This document shows positions 1 through 11,663 of a DNA stretch of 64,000 nt, one piece after another (position 1 is the first letter of the stretch; each line of letters opens with the position of its first letter). The stretch comes from Tillandsia leiboldiana (lineage: Eukaryota; Streptophyta; Magnoliopsida; Poales; Bromeliaceae), in contig CM055066.1 in assembly GCA_029204045.2 (NCBI GenBank), forward strand, positions 13,898,484-13,962,483. The letters are read 5' to 3'. The translations under genes and the position numbers were made by a program. The notes under the pieces are model-generated. The model was not told where the DNA came from, ran no database searches, and was given only the letters and a program-made list of their open reading frames with translations.

Positions 1-705
1 CTGGTTTGGAAAGTATAATAAATTCGAAATTGTAAATATTTTGAAAAAAATAAATCCTATCATGTATAAGCATTTCAAAAAATTTAATAAATACTCCGTC
101 CTAAAAGTTTTATTTTTAAAAAACTTTAAATATATGATAGAGTTGCCTAATTTATACTTTGCATAAATTTGTATTTTTAAGCTCAAGGGCATAATAGGAA
201 AATAAAATTTTAATCCCCTCTAATCTCTTATTCCTGGTTAATAAACCAAACACAATTTTTCTTATACCCGGTACAACTCTTATACTCATCCAAATACAAA
301 ATTACTTTAGTTCCTACTTGTTCTTAAACTTATACCTATTCTTGGAATAAGTTCTTCTCACTTATACCCGAACCAAACGCAACATCAAAGTTTTTTAACA
401 TATATACACATTGTTCTAGACTTTTGATCCAAGCGCGATCAGAAATAACCTCCAGTATATCCCCAAATGTATCCAAACAAAACTTTACACTTGTTCTAAC
501 TTGTACCAAGATATTCCTTACCACGAGAACAAAAAAAGTCATTCTCCAAAATTTAGTTCTGAACCAAACGCCACCTTGCTAGCTAGAAGCACTATGGAAT
601 CTAAAATGATTGCATCTGACCTCACCGTCAGTAAGGCAAATTGGATGAGAGAGATCCTACACTATATTCCACTTGACCAGCATCCAATTTCACAAGTATC
701 AATAC
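1..705. other. AT-rich intergenic DNA, no gene
   Basis: Short open frames here (for example 336-542 and 501-716) have no recognisable domain, and no repeat or RNA signature is visible. The right edge is the 8 bp target-site duplication ATCAATAC (698-705) of the following MITE. Confidence 0.6.
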
Positions 706-1048
706 CAAGGATTTAAGCATCCATCGGCACGGGCCGTATCCACCGTGTCATATTGTGCCAACAAGATACCGGCACGATACAGCCCTCGTGCCGATGGCAC
801 AACTCAAAACCATTTTTTCTTTAAATTATTAAGTAATTTTCTCAGTAAAGTTCAAAATATTTGATAAAGATACATAATAAACAATTAGAAAATTTTGTTG
901 CTAAAGAAAGTAAATATTTCATGCCATTATGTGTCGGCACGCATGTATTTTTCTGACCGGCACTCATCGGCACGGCCTGACACACACTGTGTCGTACCGT
1001 GCCGGCAAGTTTTTGGCACGACCCCTTGCCACGACACTTAAATCCTTG
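706..1048 (+). mobile_element. hAT-type MITE, 343 bp, non-coding
   Basis: The element starts CAAGGATTTAAG and ends with the inverse of the same 12-mer, so it has terminal inverted repeats. It is flanked by a perfect 8 bp duplication, ATCAATAC, at 698-705 and 1049-1056; 8 bp is the hAT hallmark. Both ends are dense in GGCAC/GTGCC, while the centre is AT-rich and non-coding. A second copy in inverted orientation lies at 10185-10528. The terminal 12-mer and GGCAC-rich ends are shared with the larger elements at 1310, 4153 and 51163-55686, so an hAT transposase of that family is the likely mobiliser (inference). Confidence 0.9.
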
Positions 1049-1309
1049 ATCAATACATTGTGTTTGTAGTGTAGTGATTAATAAATGCGAAAAGAAAAAT
1101 TTTGATGTAAAGATGAGTCAACATATGAAAGTGCAACACAAGTACATTAAAAGGTTAATTAAATAAAACATGATATCATTCTCCCACAATAGAAGTCACT
1201 GGTGGTGGGAACCCAAACTAAAAGTTTCAAAGGGTAGAAACAAACAAAATGCATAACTAAATCGAGGAGCTCCCCTTTTACTTCCTCATACTGGGATGAC
1301 AGTACTCAT

Positions 1310-2897
1310 CAAGGAATTAAGTATCCATCCGTGCCTTATGGCACGGAGCGATACGTATCGTGCCACCAATTAGGCGGCCCGGTACAGGGGGGGTCTCTCT
1401 TGGTCCTTCTGTGCCGCGATACTCTTTGAATATCGAACGAGACAGAGCGATACCCAGAGAGTATCACGATACGTGCCGCTGCGTGCCCACAAAGGCATAC
1501 TGTTTTTATTTTATATTTTTTACTTCGATCTTTTGTATTTTTTTATTTCTTGCATAGATCTTTATCCCTCTCTCATCTATTTTCTTCTTTTCACTTCTAC
1601 ATTTTCTTCTATTCTGCGCTTTCTTTTCTTTCCTCTCACATCTCTTACTCTATTTCTTTCTATTTTTTTCTTTTCTTTTTTCTCATAATTTTTTTAAAAT
1701 TTTTTCCTTTCAATCTCTTATTATTTTTTGATCACTTCGACCTTAAAAGAAAACATAAAGAAATAATAAAATTGAAGATCTACTTATTAGGTAAGTCAAG
1801 AAATTTACAACTTAAATATTTTTTTCATACATCTAGAAATTTACAACTTGTCAAGAAATATGAAATTATACAAATTTTTATTAATAATTTACAAAAATCT
1901 GAAAATATATCTACTTGATTTAATCATTATATGGTCCATTTTTAATTTTTTTGTACGAATTTAGTATTTTGTGAGAGATTTAAGATATTCTTAACTTCAA
2001 AAATTTTATTATTAAATTTAGAAATATAAGAATTCTAATAAAATCGAAAACTAAATAGAATCAATTGATATTTAAATTTTCTTAATGTATATGTCATATG
2101 GTTTAGTGTTAAATTTTCACAAGTAAATTGCACAAGTTTTCTTATTTAAATTTAAGAAAAAATAATTTTCTTGGATGAACTTACAAATTTTTCATAAAAA
2201 TTTTTAAAAAATTAATTTTCTCGGATTTATATTTTTATAATTTTTAAAATTCTAAAAAACAAGAGATACATAAAAAAAATTAAAAGTTAATCAATTTTTA
2301 TTATTGCTTAATTTATTCATAGTATGGTTTATTATTAAATTTTCGTGCACAGATTTTATAATTTTTTTAAAATTTTTAGGAAAAATAAATTTCTTTATTT
2401 TTTTATAAATATTTTATAAAAAATTGAAAATGAAAAAAAACTATTAGTATACTTGGGGTCTCATTCTAGTTTAGTCTAGTCATCATATGATCCTTCATCG
2501 AATTAATACGAATGGATCCTACAAATTTTTATAATTTTTTTTTAAAAAAATAATTTTTAATATGAGCTGTAGTTGTATTTAACTTCACCTATAAAGAAGA
2601 CTACTACTATATTAAGCTATTAACTAGTAAGTTAGTAAATTATTATTGACATTAGATCAAGACAAATCAATACATAGCCAAAATTTATAAATATTACTCT
2701 AAAATTTTTAAAATAACATTCTAAAACTTTATTGGACAGAAAAAACTAAAATAAGACCGTGCCAAAGCGTGCCACTAGGAAGTTGTGCGTGCCCGTCGGC
2801 ACGCAAGCGTGCCATGTGTCAACACACAATCGTGCCTATGTCGTATCGTGCCAGGCAACGGTCGGCACACCCCCGTGCCACGACACTTTAATCCTTG
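1310..2897 (+). mobile_element. Non-autonomous hAT element, 1.59 kb (copy 1)
   Basis: The termini are CAAGGAATTAAG and the inverse of CAAGGATTAAAG. Flanks GTACTCAT (1302-1309) and GTGCTCAT (2898-2905) form an 8 bp TSD with one mismatch. Subterminal zones (about 1325-1500 and 2757-2885) are rich in GGCAC/GTGCC, and the interior is AT-rich with no transposase. A pyrimidine-rich stretch followed by a conserved segment ending in a splice-donor-like AGGTAAGT (1774-1796) recurs at 4623-4645 and at 51507-51529, just upstream of the hAT transposase. The last 140 bp also match the end of that element. I therefore read it as a deletion derivative of the autonomous element at 51163-55686. ORFs such as 1550-1918 are low-complexity artefacts. 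Confidence 0.88.
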
Positions 2898-4152
2898 GTG
2901 CTCATATTACCAAAGGTAAGAGATTAGAAAAGATTAAGCTCTAAATGGCTCCAAGACCAGCAGGACAGGGTCCTTTCCCTTTATTAAGACCTACTTTAAG
3001 TGCCGAGTCATGAGGCTGTGAATATTGAATTGTGGTTGATTCGTAGAACACACATGAAACCAAACCTACAAATGAACATGAAAAAGCACATTCACTATGA
3101 CCGAAATCGGATATACTGTGCATGTGCATGAATTGTAGAAATCCATTTCAAGTCCAATTAAATGCGTAGTCCATCGAGTGCCCACATACATACATAATCA
3201 ACACTAAGTTAAGATCAACACTAAGTTAAAACCATGCATGTTCCAAATGCATGGTATTAAGATCAATTGCGATGTTTAACTTTTCTAATTATTATTCTTT
3301 TTAGTTATTCATATGTTTATGATATTTGAGAAATTTTGAATTAAAAGGAGGAAAGTTGCAACCAAAACAAATGAAAGATTAATTTAAAATTTAATCAAAT
3401 TTAGTTAACATGTTAAGAGATGAATTCCAAGATTCCCTAATCCTCTTTCCTATCTAGAGAGCAAATAATGGATCCTCACTTCCTCTTGTGAGATGGGATC
3501 ACGTAGACCTATTTCCTAAGATTTCACAACATTTGAACCGTCATCATGTTATAAACGGGAATACAAAGGAAATTCAAAAAAGGACAGACAAATAAAGGGA
3601 TGAAAAATTCCCCTCTTTTCACTTCTTTCATTGCTATTTACAAGTTGAGATCTTGACAGTTGGGTTAACGATCAATTAAGGACTCCTTCAATATCGTGCA
3701 ATTAAGGAAATCAGGATTATCCAATCACTAGATGTAGAACAAATTAGGAAAATCCTAATCTATCTTGCTAGTGATGAGCCCAAAATATTTTAAAATCAAC
3801 ATTAGAATCTTTTAGAAATTTTAGAATAATTTTCAGATTTTTTTTAACCTTTTTTTAAAAAAATAATAAAATTTCAATTAATTTTCAAAATTTTAAAAAT
3901 AAAAATAAAAATAAAAATAAAAATCCAAAAGAGAAATAGATGAAAGGAGAAAAGATGAGGATGGAGAAAGAATAAAGAAGATAGAACAGATAAGATAAGA
4001 AAAGATAAAACCTTTAGGAAGAAAAATTTTGCAAGAGCACACAGTAGAGTAAAGGAGAAACAGATACCAAGAACGCAGTCAAATCACAAAACCCAAATTT
4101 TATTACATCATCACTTGTCTTTTAAATTACAAGGCATTGGCTATATTTATAG
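2898..4152. other. AT-rich intergenic DNA, no gene
   Basis: No coding, RNA or LTR signal is visible. A short AAAAAT tandem run lies at about 3896-3924. It ends with ATTTATAG (4145-4152), the left TSD of the next hAT element. Confidence 0.6.
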
Positions 4153-5719
4153 CAAGAAATTAAGTATACATCCGTGCCTTACGGTACGAAGCGATACGTA
4201 TCCTGCCACCAATTAGGCGGCATGGTACAAAGGGTCTCTCTCTTGGCTCTCCTGTGCCGCGATACCCTCTAAGTATCGAACGAGACAGAGCGATACCCAG
4301 AGAGTATCACGGAACGTGCCACTGCGTACCCACGCAGGCACAGTGCCTTTAATTTGTTTTTTTACTTCAACTTTTTGTATTTTTTTGGTTTCTTGTATAG
4401 ACCTTTATCCTTCTCTCATCTATTTTCTTCTTTTCACTTCTATCTTTTCTTCTATTCTGCGCTTTCTTTTCTTTCCTCTCACATCTCTTACTCTATTTTT
4501 TTCCTTTCTATTTTTTTCTTCCCTTTTTTCTCATAATTTTTTTTAAAAAAATTTCCTTTCAATCTCTTATTATTTTTTGATCACTTCGATCTTAAAAGAA
4601 AAAGTAAATAAATAGTAAAATCGAAAATCTACTTATTAGGTAAGTCAAGAAATTTACGACTTAAATTTTTTTTCCATACATTTAGAAAAAACATTTAACT
4701 TGTAAAGTTTCTTTTGTAAAGAAATATAAAATTATACAAATTTTTATTAACAATTTACAAAAATCTAAAAATATATCCACTTGATTTAATCATTATATGG
4801 TCCATTTTTAATTTTTTTGTACGGATTTAGTATTTTGTACGAGATTTAAGATATTCTTAACTTTGAAAATTTTATTATTAGATTTAGAAATATAAGAATT
4901 CTAATAAAATTGAAAACTAAATAGAAGCAATTGATATTTAAATTTACTTAATGTATATGTCATATGATTTAGTGTTAAATTTTCATAAATAAATTGCACA
5001 AGTTTTCTTTTTTAAATTTATTGGATGAACATGCAAATTTTCATAAAAATTTTATAAAAATTAATTTTCTCGGATTTATATTTTATAATTTTAAAAGTTC
5101 TAAAAAATAAAAGATAAATCAAAAAAATTAAAAATTAATCAGTTTTTATTATTGCTTAATTTATTCATAGTATGGTTTATTATTAAATTTCCATATATAT
5201 TTTATAATTTTTTAAAAAAATTTAGAAAAAATAAATTTCTTTAATTTTTCATAAATATTTTATAAAAATTTAAAAATAAAAAAAAACTATCAGTGCACTT
5301 GGAGTTTCATTCTAGTTTAGTCTAGTCATCATATAATCCTTCAGTAAATCAATACGAATGGATCTCGCAAATTTTAATAAAAATTTAAAAAAATAATAAT
5401 TTTCTCTATGAGCAATAATTGTATTTAACTTCACATATAAATAAGAGTACTACTATATTAAGCTACTAACTAATAAGTTAATAAGCTATTATTGACATTA
5501 GATCAAGACAAATTAATACATAGCCAAAATTTATAAATATTACTCTAAAATTTTTAAAATAACATTCTAAAGCATTATTGGACAGAAAAAACTAAAATAA
5601 GACCGTGCAAAGGGTGCCACTAGAAAGTTGTGCGTGTCCGTCGGCACGCAAGCGTGCTTGCGCCATATCGTGCCAGGCAACGACTGGCACACCCTCGTAC
5701 CATGGCACTTTAATCTTTA
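4153..5719 (+). mobile_element. Non-autonomous hAT element, 1.57 kb (copy 2)
   Basis: It is colinear with the element at 1310-2897 over its whole length, with many point changes and small indels. It starts CAAGAAATTAAG. Its right end has decayed (TAATCTTTA in place of TAATCCTTG). Flanks ATTTATAG (4145-4152) and TTTTATAG (5720-5727) form an 8 bp TSD with one mismatch. The GTGCC-rich subterminal blocks and the pyrimidine-rich/AGGTAAGT segment (4623-4645) are kept, and no transposase is present. Decay in the right TIR suggests it can no longer move. Confidence 0.87.
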
Positions 5720-6730
5720 TTTTATAGCCATCAATTTATAACCCTAATCTAAAATAAATCCCACAATTTTAGAGATCTTTTCTAATTCGAGCATATCTAA
5801 AAAAAATCTAAACCATATCCCTAATTTTTAGGTATTTATTCTACATAATATATCTTAAAAATCATTAAAAAAAAAAAACAACCAAAACAAATTAACAAAC
5901 AAAATAATTTCAAAAATCAGAAAAAAAATTAAAATCTAAACGAATCAATCCTACCCACATCCTATTCTGCATCACTAGAGCAGCTCCGCTAAAGACTTCA
6001 CTCAAAAAGGCTAAAACAACTCTAGGATAGCGCATCTGCATATCCCATCAGGCTATTTCATAAAACTCTGTTCATTCTAATTTATTATTATCGAATAATT
6101 TGAGAATATTTGTCATTCAATTCAATCAATAATCAAGAAAATTAATCATATTCTGACAATCTTACCCAAGAATTTATGCTCAAGAAGAATTATGCTTACT
6201 GTAGCATAGATAAACAAAATCTACAAATTAGAAAAATCACATATTGTATAAATTCTGCTTTTGGGAAAATTTTAGTGATAAAATATAGGGCATAAGATAT
6301 AACTTTAATAGTCAAGAATACGGGGCACCTGAACCTACTTAATTGGTTTAGGAAAAGTTTGAATTTGAACAGAAATGGGCAAAAATCCAGAGAAACCTCA
6401 ACCAAGATATTTGTAATGAGTAATTCCACTAGCAAGAGTAACTTTTTGGGCCTAAACCATGAAACCAAAATGTTAAACCCCAAATTAATACTAGAAAACT
6501 AAATCCTTATATACCCAAACACAATCCTTGTGCTCTCTAATATAAGACTATTGAGGTGTTACTTACTCCGCATATTTTAGACCCCAGTGTCCTCATCAAC
6601 CAAATCACTCACAATCAAGATCACCAACCAATTTGAGATTCTACATGTGGCCCCTATGGGTTCAAAAGGGCTCCTACCATGCCCATAGTGCAACACTTTG
6701 TCCCATATAGCACTTAAATCTCACACTTTC
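5720..6730. other. AT-rich intergenic DNA, no gene
   Basis: The 95-residue minus-strand frame at 6196-6483 has no recognisable domain. A stretch at about 6535-6560 resembles one at about 58855-58880 (AATATAAGACTATTGAGG against AATATAGGACTGTTAGGG), hinting at a low-level dispersed repeat. Nothing else can be supported. Confidence 0.5.
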
Positions 6731-8342
6731 TATCATGCCCCGAGACCGCCACTATAGCCCGCTCAGGCACGCACACAGAGTCACATGCCCATCAAACGAG
6801 CAAAATCTCCATTACCCGAATGAAGCAAAAATATATACCAACAAGTACAAGCATGCAAGAAGGGATACAAGCGATATTAGAGTACACAAGTAATTGAACA
6901 TTCAATTCAAGCATTTTAAAATCTACCACTTCAAACAACACCAAGTTTACAACCCTTGCATCTTTAAATTAAATTACATCTTCGGTTCCAAAATAATTAC
7001 AATTTTCTAACTGTTCCAAAAAGGGATACTTCTAAACCTCGCTAGGTCCGCTACTCCACGACACCCTTATCGCGGTCACGTGCCTCGACTACGACACCTC
7101 GATCTGAAAGGATGTAAACCACAAAGAGTGAGAACTATGAATAGTTCTCAGTGTGTGCAACCATCGAGAATAATACTCTACACTCACTTGATCCAAAGAA
7201 GGCATTAGTAGAGTAAAAGCTATAAATATTTCTATAATAGAAATGCATTTACAACATTACATAACTATGCCTCATGTGCATCACCATTCCACTATACCAC
7301 TACCCATAGGCCACATGTCTACCCAACCAATCCGTATTTTCATTAACCAACTTATGGTTTAAGTTCCATCTACATCACACCTCATGGAGAATCGTCATAC
7401 GCTCGCACACCTCTCCAATCGGTAGGTACATGGGGTTAGTTGCCCGCGGCGTCCTAAGTACCCTGTAGGGAGTCAACATATGCTCGCACACCTCTCTTGG
7501 GAGTCAACATCTGCACGCACACCTCCCAAACCATTTTGACACTTCCGGAAGGTCCCATTACCTTTTCCCATTTATACTCTAGGTTCATAACTCTAGGATT
7601 GGCAACCATGCCCAATGTTCTCAAATAGTTCTCTAGTGCACTTCTAACCTAGATTTGCATGTCACTATATTCCCTTAGGTTTTGGCCTTAGTTTAGATGC
7701 CATACTTATTCAACCTACTTTCTAGATTCACATTACATTTACATGCATTTACACCTATTCTCATTTTTTTGCTCAACATGCAAGTTTATCATTTCTAACC
7801 TCATATTACCACATTTCACATGTTTCTAAATTCCTCACCTTTGCTAGCTCCTCTCCCAACAAGATGGGTTTGATCCCTTAGAATCACCATGAAATCCTAG
7901 AAAATAACTTTCATAAGATCTCAAATTACTCCAAAAACTCCCAAACTCCAAAAACTCTCATTTTCAACAAACCCTAAAACCAAAATCTCAAATTACCCAC
8001 ATACCTCACTTCTTCTAGCACTCGCACTCAAATGTGGATAAGAGGGTTCCATTCTTCCTCCCAAAGCTTCCTTTTGAAACTCTCCACCAAAACCAAGGCT
8101 CCAAAGAGATCAATCCCTAGGTTCTTCCAAGGGCTAGGGTGTAGCGAGCTGAAACTTGGTGTTTCGGTTTGAACTTCGGCCAAATTGGGCAAAGTGCAAT
8201 GAGAATATGCTTTATAGGTGTTTCCTAGGATGCTTGTAAAATTTCAGGCGAAACCGAGCTCGTACGGTGCGAAATTGCCTTAGAAACGGACTCCGAAGGC
8301 TAAATGTGCAAAATCTGCCTAAGTGCAGAAATTTGTATTGGG

Positions 8343-8432
8343 TACCGGTACGTCATTTGGGGTACCGGTACGCCATACATTATGGTGCTGGAAATTACAT
8401 GGTGTACCGGTATCTCATTTCGAGTACCGGTA
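8343..8432. promoter_or_regulatory. Four TACCGGTA palindromes at 20 bp spacing in U3 of B1
   Basis: TACCGGTA occurs at 8343, 8363, 8405 and 8425, so each pair is exactly 20 bp apart while the spacer sequence differs. They lie upstream of the presumed transcription start of the LTR, before the CT-rich leader at about 8560-8605. I infer binding sites for a dimeric DNA-binding factor; no function is shown by sequence alone. Confidence 0.6.
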
Positions 8433-9254
8433 CGCAGTGTGCCCGAGTGTAAAAAAAAACACCAGTTTTGAATTCTGTAATGTTGAGGGGGCTTTTAGCA
8501 TCTTGTTATAATTGGTTAAGGTGACGAAGAGCTCACCCCTTCACAACACACTCCCCACACTTCTCTTCTCATTTCTCTTCTCACTCTCTTCTCTTTCTCT
8601 CTCTAAGGTTGGAAAGAAGGAAACTCTAGCTTGGGTTTTTGGAGGGATTGATCTATTGGAGAGCTAGGAAGCTTCCAAGGGAGGCTTGGGGAGGAAGAAG
8701 GATCATCTTCTCCACGTTTTGGAGCTAAAACCTAAGGTAAGTTTCTTACGGTTTCAAGAGATTTGAGTTTTTATGGGTTTAATAGAGTTAGAATGGTCTC
8801 TTATGCCCTCTAATCCTGTTTTTAGGGATTTTCGTAAAGTTTTGGAAGATCAAGCCCTAGTTCTTGCAAGGGAAACTTAAAGGTGGGGGATTTCACCAAA
8901 AAATGGTGCACTACTTCACGTTTCCTTTGCTTTTCTATGATCTAGAAGCATTTTGTAAGAGTAGATGTATATGTGCTTAAGATTAGGGTTTTAACCTTAT
9001 GTGATAAAAGATGGTTTTCAAGGTTTAACCTTGCTTAATGTGGATAAGAAAACCTAGATGTAGGTTACTTTGCATGAGAATGGACTTAGGAGAAAACTTG
9101 GTCAAATTGCATGGATATGTAACTAGGAGAAAACCTAGGTTGGAATATATGGCATTGGACTTAAGGAAAATCTAAGTCAAGGAATGTGTGGCATGGAACT
9201 TAGGAAAAGAAAACCTAAGGTGAACATGTAAAGTATAAACTCTAAATTGGTAAC

Positions 9255-9644
9255 ATAGAGTCAATGAATTCTAGGTTAAGTGTGAAATGCAATATAGAGT
9301 CAATGAACTCTAGGTTATGAATGTAATGCAACATAGAGTCAATGAATTCTAGGTTAAGTGTGAAATGCAATATAGAGTCAATGAACTCTAGGTTATGAAT
9401 GTAATGCAACATAAAGTCAATGAACTCTAGGTTAAGTGTGAAATGCAATATAGAGTCAATGAACTCTAGGTTATGATTGTAATGCAACATAGAGTCAATG
9501 AACTCTAGGTTATGATTGTAATGCAACATAGAGTCAATGAACTCTAGGTTAAGTGTGAAATGCAATATAGAGTCAATGAACTCTAGGTTATGGATGTAAT
9601 GCACCATAGAGTCAATAAACTCAAGGTTGAATAAGAGATAAAAA
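9255..9644. repeat. 39 bp tandem repeat, about 10 copies, dimeric higher order
   Basis: ATAGAGTCAATGAA starts at 9255, 9294, 9333, 9372, 9411, 9450, 9489, 9528, 9567 and 9606, an exact 39 bp period. Units alternate between a form ending TTAAGTGTGAAATGCAAT and one ending TTATGAATGTAATGCAAC, giving a 78 bp dimer over much of the array. Degenerate units continue to about 9700. Because 39 is divisible by three, the minus strand shows a spurious 121-residue open frame. Confidence 0.9.
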
Positions 9645-9934
9645 TATAGAGTTAATAAACTCTAGGCCAGATGTGAAATGAAAAGGTAGAGTTAATGAAC
9701 TCTAAGTCAAAGGTGATTTGTAACAATTTGTGTCCTCGAGACATCGTGATACCCTAAGGTTGTAAACATGGGGTTAATGAACAAGTATAAGTGAGTAAAT
9801 GAATAAATGCCAAGTGGCTAAAGAGTTAAAGAAAAATGCCAAGTGACTAAAGAGTTAAAAGAGAAAAGTAAAAGAGAAAACGTGAAGGCAAAAGTGCCAA
9901 TAGGAGGTGTTGAACATGTTTCGACTCTCGGGGG

Positions 9935-10160
9935 AAGTGTGTGAGCAAGACTCAACTTCCCAAGTGAATGAGTGCCAAAGTGCTTTAAACTCATTCGAGG
10001 CAAAATGAAGTGTGTGTGAGCAAGACTCCGCTTCCCAAATATAATGAGGTGTGTGTGAACAAGACTCCGCTTCCCAAATAAAATGAAATGTGTGTGAGCA
10101 AGACTTTGCTTCCTAAATATAATGAAGTGTGTGAACAAGACTCAACTTCCCAAGTGAATG
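9935..10160. repeat. Second 39 bp tandem repeat, about 4-5 copies
   Basis: The unit GTGTGAGCAAGACTCCGCTTCCC recurs with CAAGACT at 10021, 10060, 10099 and 10136 (39, 39 and 37 bp apart) and a diverged copy near 9947. A single equivalent unit sits in LTR B2 near 19435-19465, so the array expanded in B1. Confidence 0.8.
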
Positions 10161-10184
10161 TGGACAAATGTAATAACTTCAACC

Positions 10185-10528
10185 CAAGGATTTAAGTGCC
10201 GTGATACGGGGTCGTGCCGAAAACTTGCCGGCACGATACGGCACGGTGCGTGCCGAGCCGTGCCGATGAGTGCCGGTCACAAAAAATACATGCGTGCCGA
10301 CACATAATGGCATGAAATATTTAATTTCTTTAGCAACAAATTTTTTTAATTGCTTATTATGTATCTTTATCAAATATTTTGAACTTTATTAAGAAAATTA
10401 CTTAGTAATTTTAAGAAAAAAGGGTTTTGAACTGTGTCATCGGCACGGGAGCTGTATCGTGCCGGTATCTTGTTGGCACGGTACGGCACGGTAGATACGG
10501 CCCGTGCCGATGGATACTTAAAACCTTG
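10185..10528 (-). mobile_element. hAT-type MITE, 344 bp, inverted copy
   Basis: This is the reverse complement of the 706-1048 element over its full length. The perfect 8 bp TSD CTTCAACC lies at 10177-10184 and 10529-10536. The related solo LTR B3 keeps the empty site near 44105-44125, where AACTTCAACCCAAATTG runs on with a single CTTCAACC. TIRs are CAAGGATTTAAG and the inverse of CAAGGTTTTAAG. Non-coding; several short minus-strand frames overlap it by chance. Confidence 0.93.
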
Positions 10529-11568
10529 CTTCAACCTAATTGATGGTCCAAGAGACATCATAGCTATCCTTGAGTCAATGATCTAGGGTAAAAGATAAAA
10601 GAAAGAAGCAAAAAGTTAAAGGGCAAAAGAAGCCAAGAGTAAAAGAGAATGGAATTAAATGACACCCTCGGATAGGACGCTTGCCAGTTGATAGCATGAC
10701 TACCCGGGTTGGAACCCATTGGGACTAGGTACATCCAAGTGGTACGACAAGAGGCGCCTTTGGATCGTCTCATCTTTTGGTAGCATGACTACCGGGCTCG
10801 GGCCCATTGACGAGGTCTTTCCAAAGGGATAAATAACTTGAACCAAAGCAAGTAAAGAGAATGCAAAGTGGCAAAGGTGGCCGGGTTAGATAGCATAGTG
10901 GCCGAATTATGTTATAGTAGCCTGGTATGGCATTGTATGGTAGCATTGTGACATTGAGTATACACGGATAGTGTAGTGATATTTTATATATATCAGCATG
11001 CTAGTATAGAAGTTTACAGTTTCCCTATTATCTTACAACTAATGCTTCCATTGGACCAAGAGGTGTAGAGCATGTTTCTCGGTGGATGAACCCACTGGAA
11101 ACTATTCGTAGTTCTCACACCCTGTAGATGACTTATTTTACAGGTCCAGGTACATCCGTTGAGATATACGATAGGGGGAAGAGCCCAGCAGCATAGAGAC
11201 CTAGAGGGCCTAGCAAATATCACCATTTTGTATTTTGAGTGAACTATGTATTGTGAGAAAAAGATGTAAATTTATAATATCTACTTAAATGCAAGTTGAG
11301 AGAAAAATGTAATTAATTTTGTATGGTGGTTCACTCATGTTATTTGCTTTCATTACATATTAAACTGGTTGTTTATTGAATGAAAGTTTTTAGTTATCAC
11401 TGTTTATACTCTGATATTATATCTCACTGATCACTTGCTTTCTTTGAGATGGATGTTATCGTTCCTTTCGGGTATAGAGAGGTCATGCTCGATTGGCGGG
11501 TCTGTTGGCATGCCCAAACTATCCAAATTGGCGGTCTCGGGCGTGACATAGGGTTTTCTCTTGTTTCT

Positions 11569-11607
11569 AGAGAGAGAGAGAGAAAAGAGAGAGAGAGAGA
11601 GAGAGAG
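11569..11607. repeat. GA microsatellite
   Basis: An almost pure AG run with two interruptions, in the leader-like part of the minus-strand LTR. Equivalent CT-rich leaders occur in B2, B3 and the MULE. Confidence 0.9.
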
Positions 11608-11663
11608 GGTGTGTGTGAAATAAGAGAGTCAGGTCTTTTGGCTGAGGTTTGGAGGGATATAGG

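Larger units (their letters stand above)
8140..11548 (+). mobile_element. Solo LTR B1 (Ty3/gypsy family B)
   Basis: It begins TGTAGCGAGC and ends GGGCGTGACA, flanked by the perfect 5 bp duplication TAGGG at 8135-8139 and 11549-11553. No second LTR, PBS or internal domain is present, so it is a solo LTR left by LTR-LTR recombination. It contains palindromic TACCGGTA boxes (8343-8432), two 39 bp tandem-repeat arrays, and an inserted hAT MITE (10185-10528). Without the MITE and its duplicated target it is about 3.06 kb. The 3' third resembles LTRs B2 and B3 (for example the block around 11040-11120 and the final 100 bp). Confidence 0.9.
6731..11663 (-). mobile_element. Minus-strand LTR of a B-like gypsy family, split by solo LTR B1
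   Basis: Read on the minus strand, 8139-6731 resembles the B-type solo LTRs: a 5'-UTR-like segment (ggattgatct followed by ttggag), the conserved block around the two half-sites of a gaactattc-type inverted repeat (about 7125-7150), and an end reading ggcggtctcggggcatga. The other piece, 11549-11663, is a GA-rich segment equal to the CT-rich leader of B LTRs. The pieces rejoin once solo LTR B1 and one copy of its TAGGG duplication are removed. The distal part is lost where element A begins at 11664. No PBS adjoins 6731, so it is a solo or 3' LTR. The terminal TG has decayed to TA on the plus strand. Confidence 0.72.

Noticed and set aside
1360..1918. Hydrophobic membrane-protein-like frames (F/L/S-rich)
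   Set aside because: They translate a pyrimidine-rich leader shared by three hAT elements; the same stretch at 4316-4546 is equally low-complexity.
9242..9607. 121-residue minus-strand frame with a repeated NLEFIDS motif, like a repeat protein
   Set aside because: It is the translation of a 39 bp DNA tandem array inside an LTR; the period is divisible by three, so the frame stays open by chance.
9255..10160. CRISPR-like array
   Set aside because: Units abut directly without unique spacers, and the context is a plant LTR.
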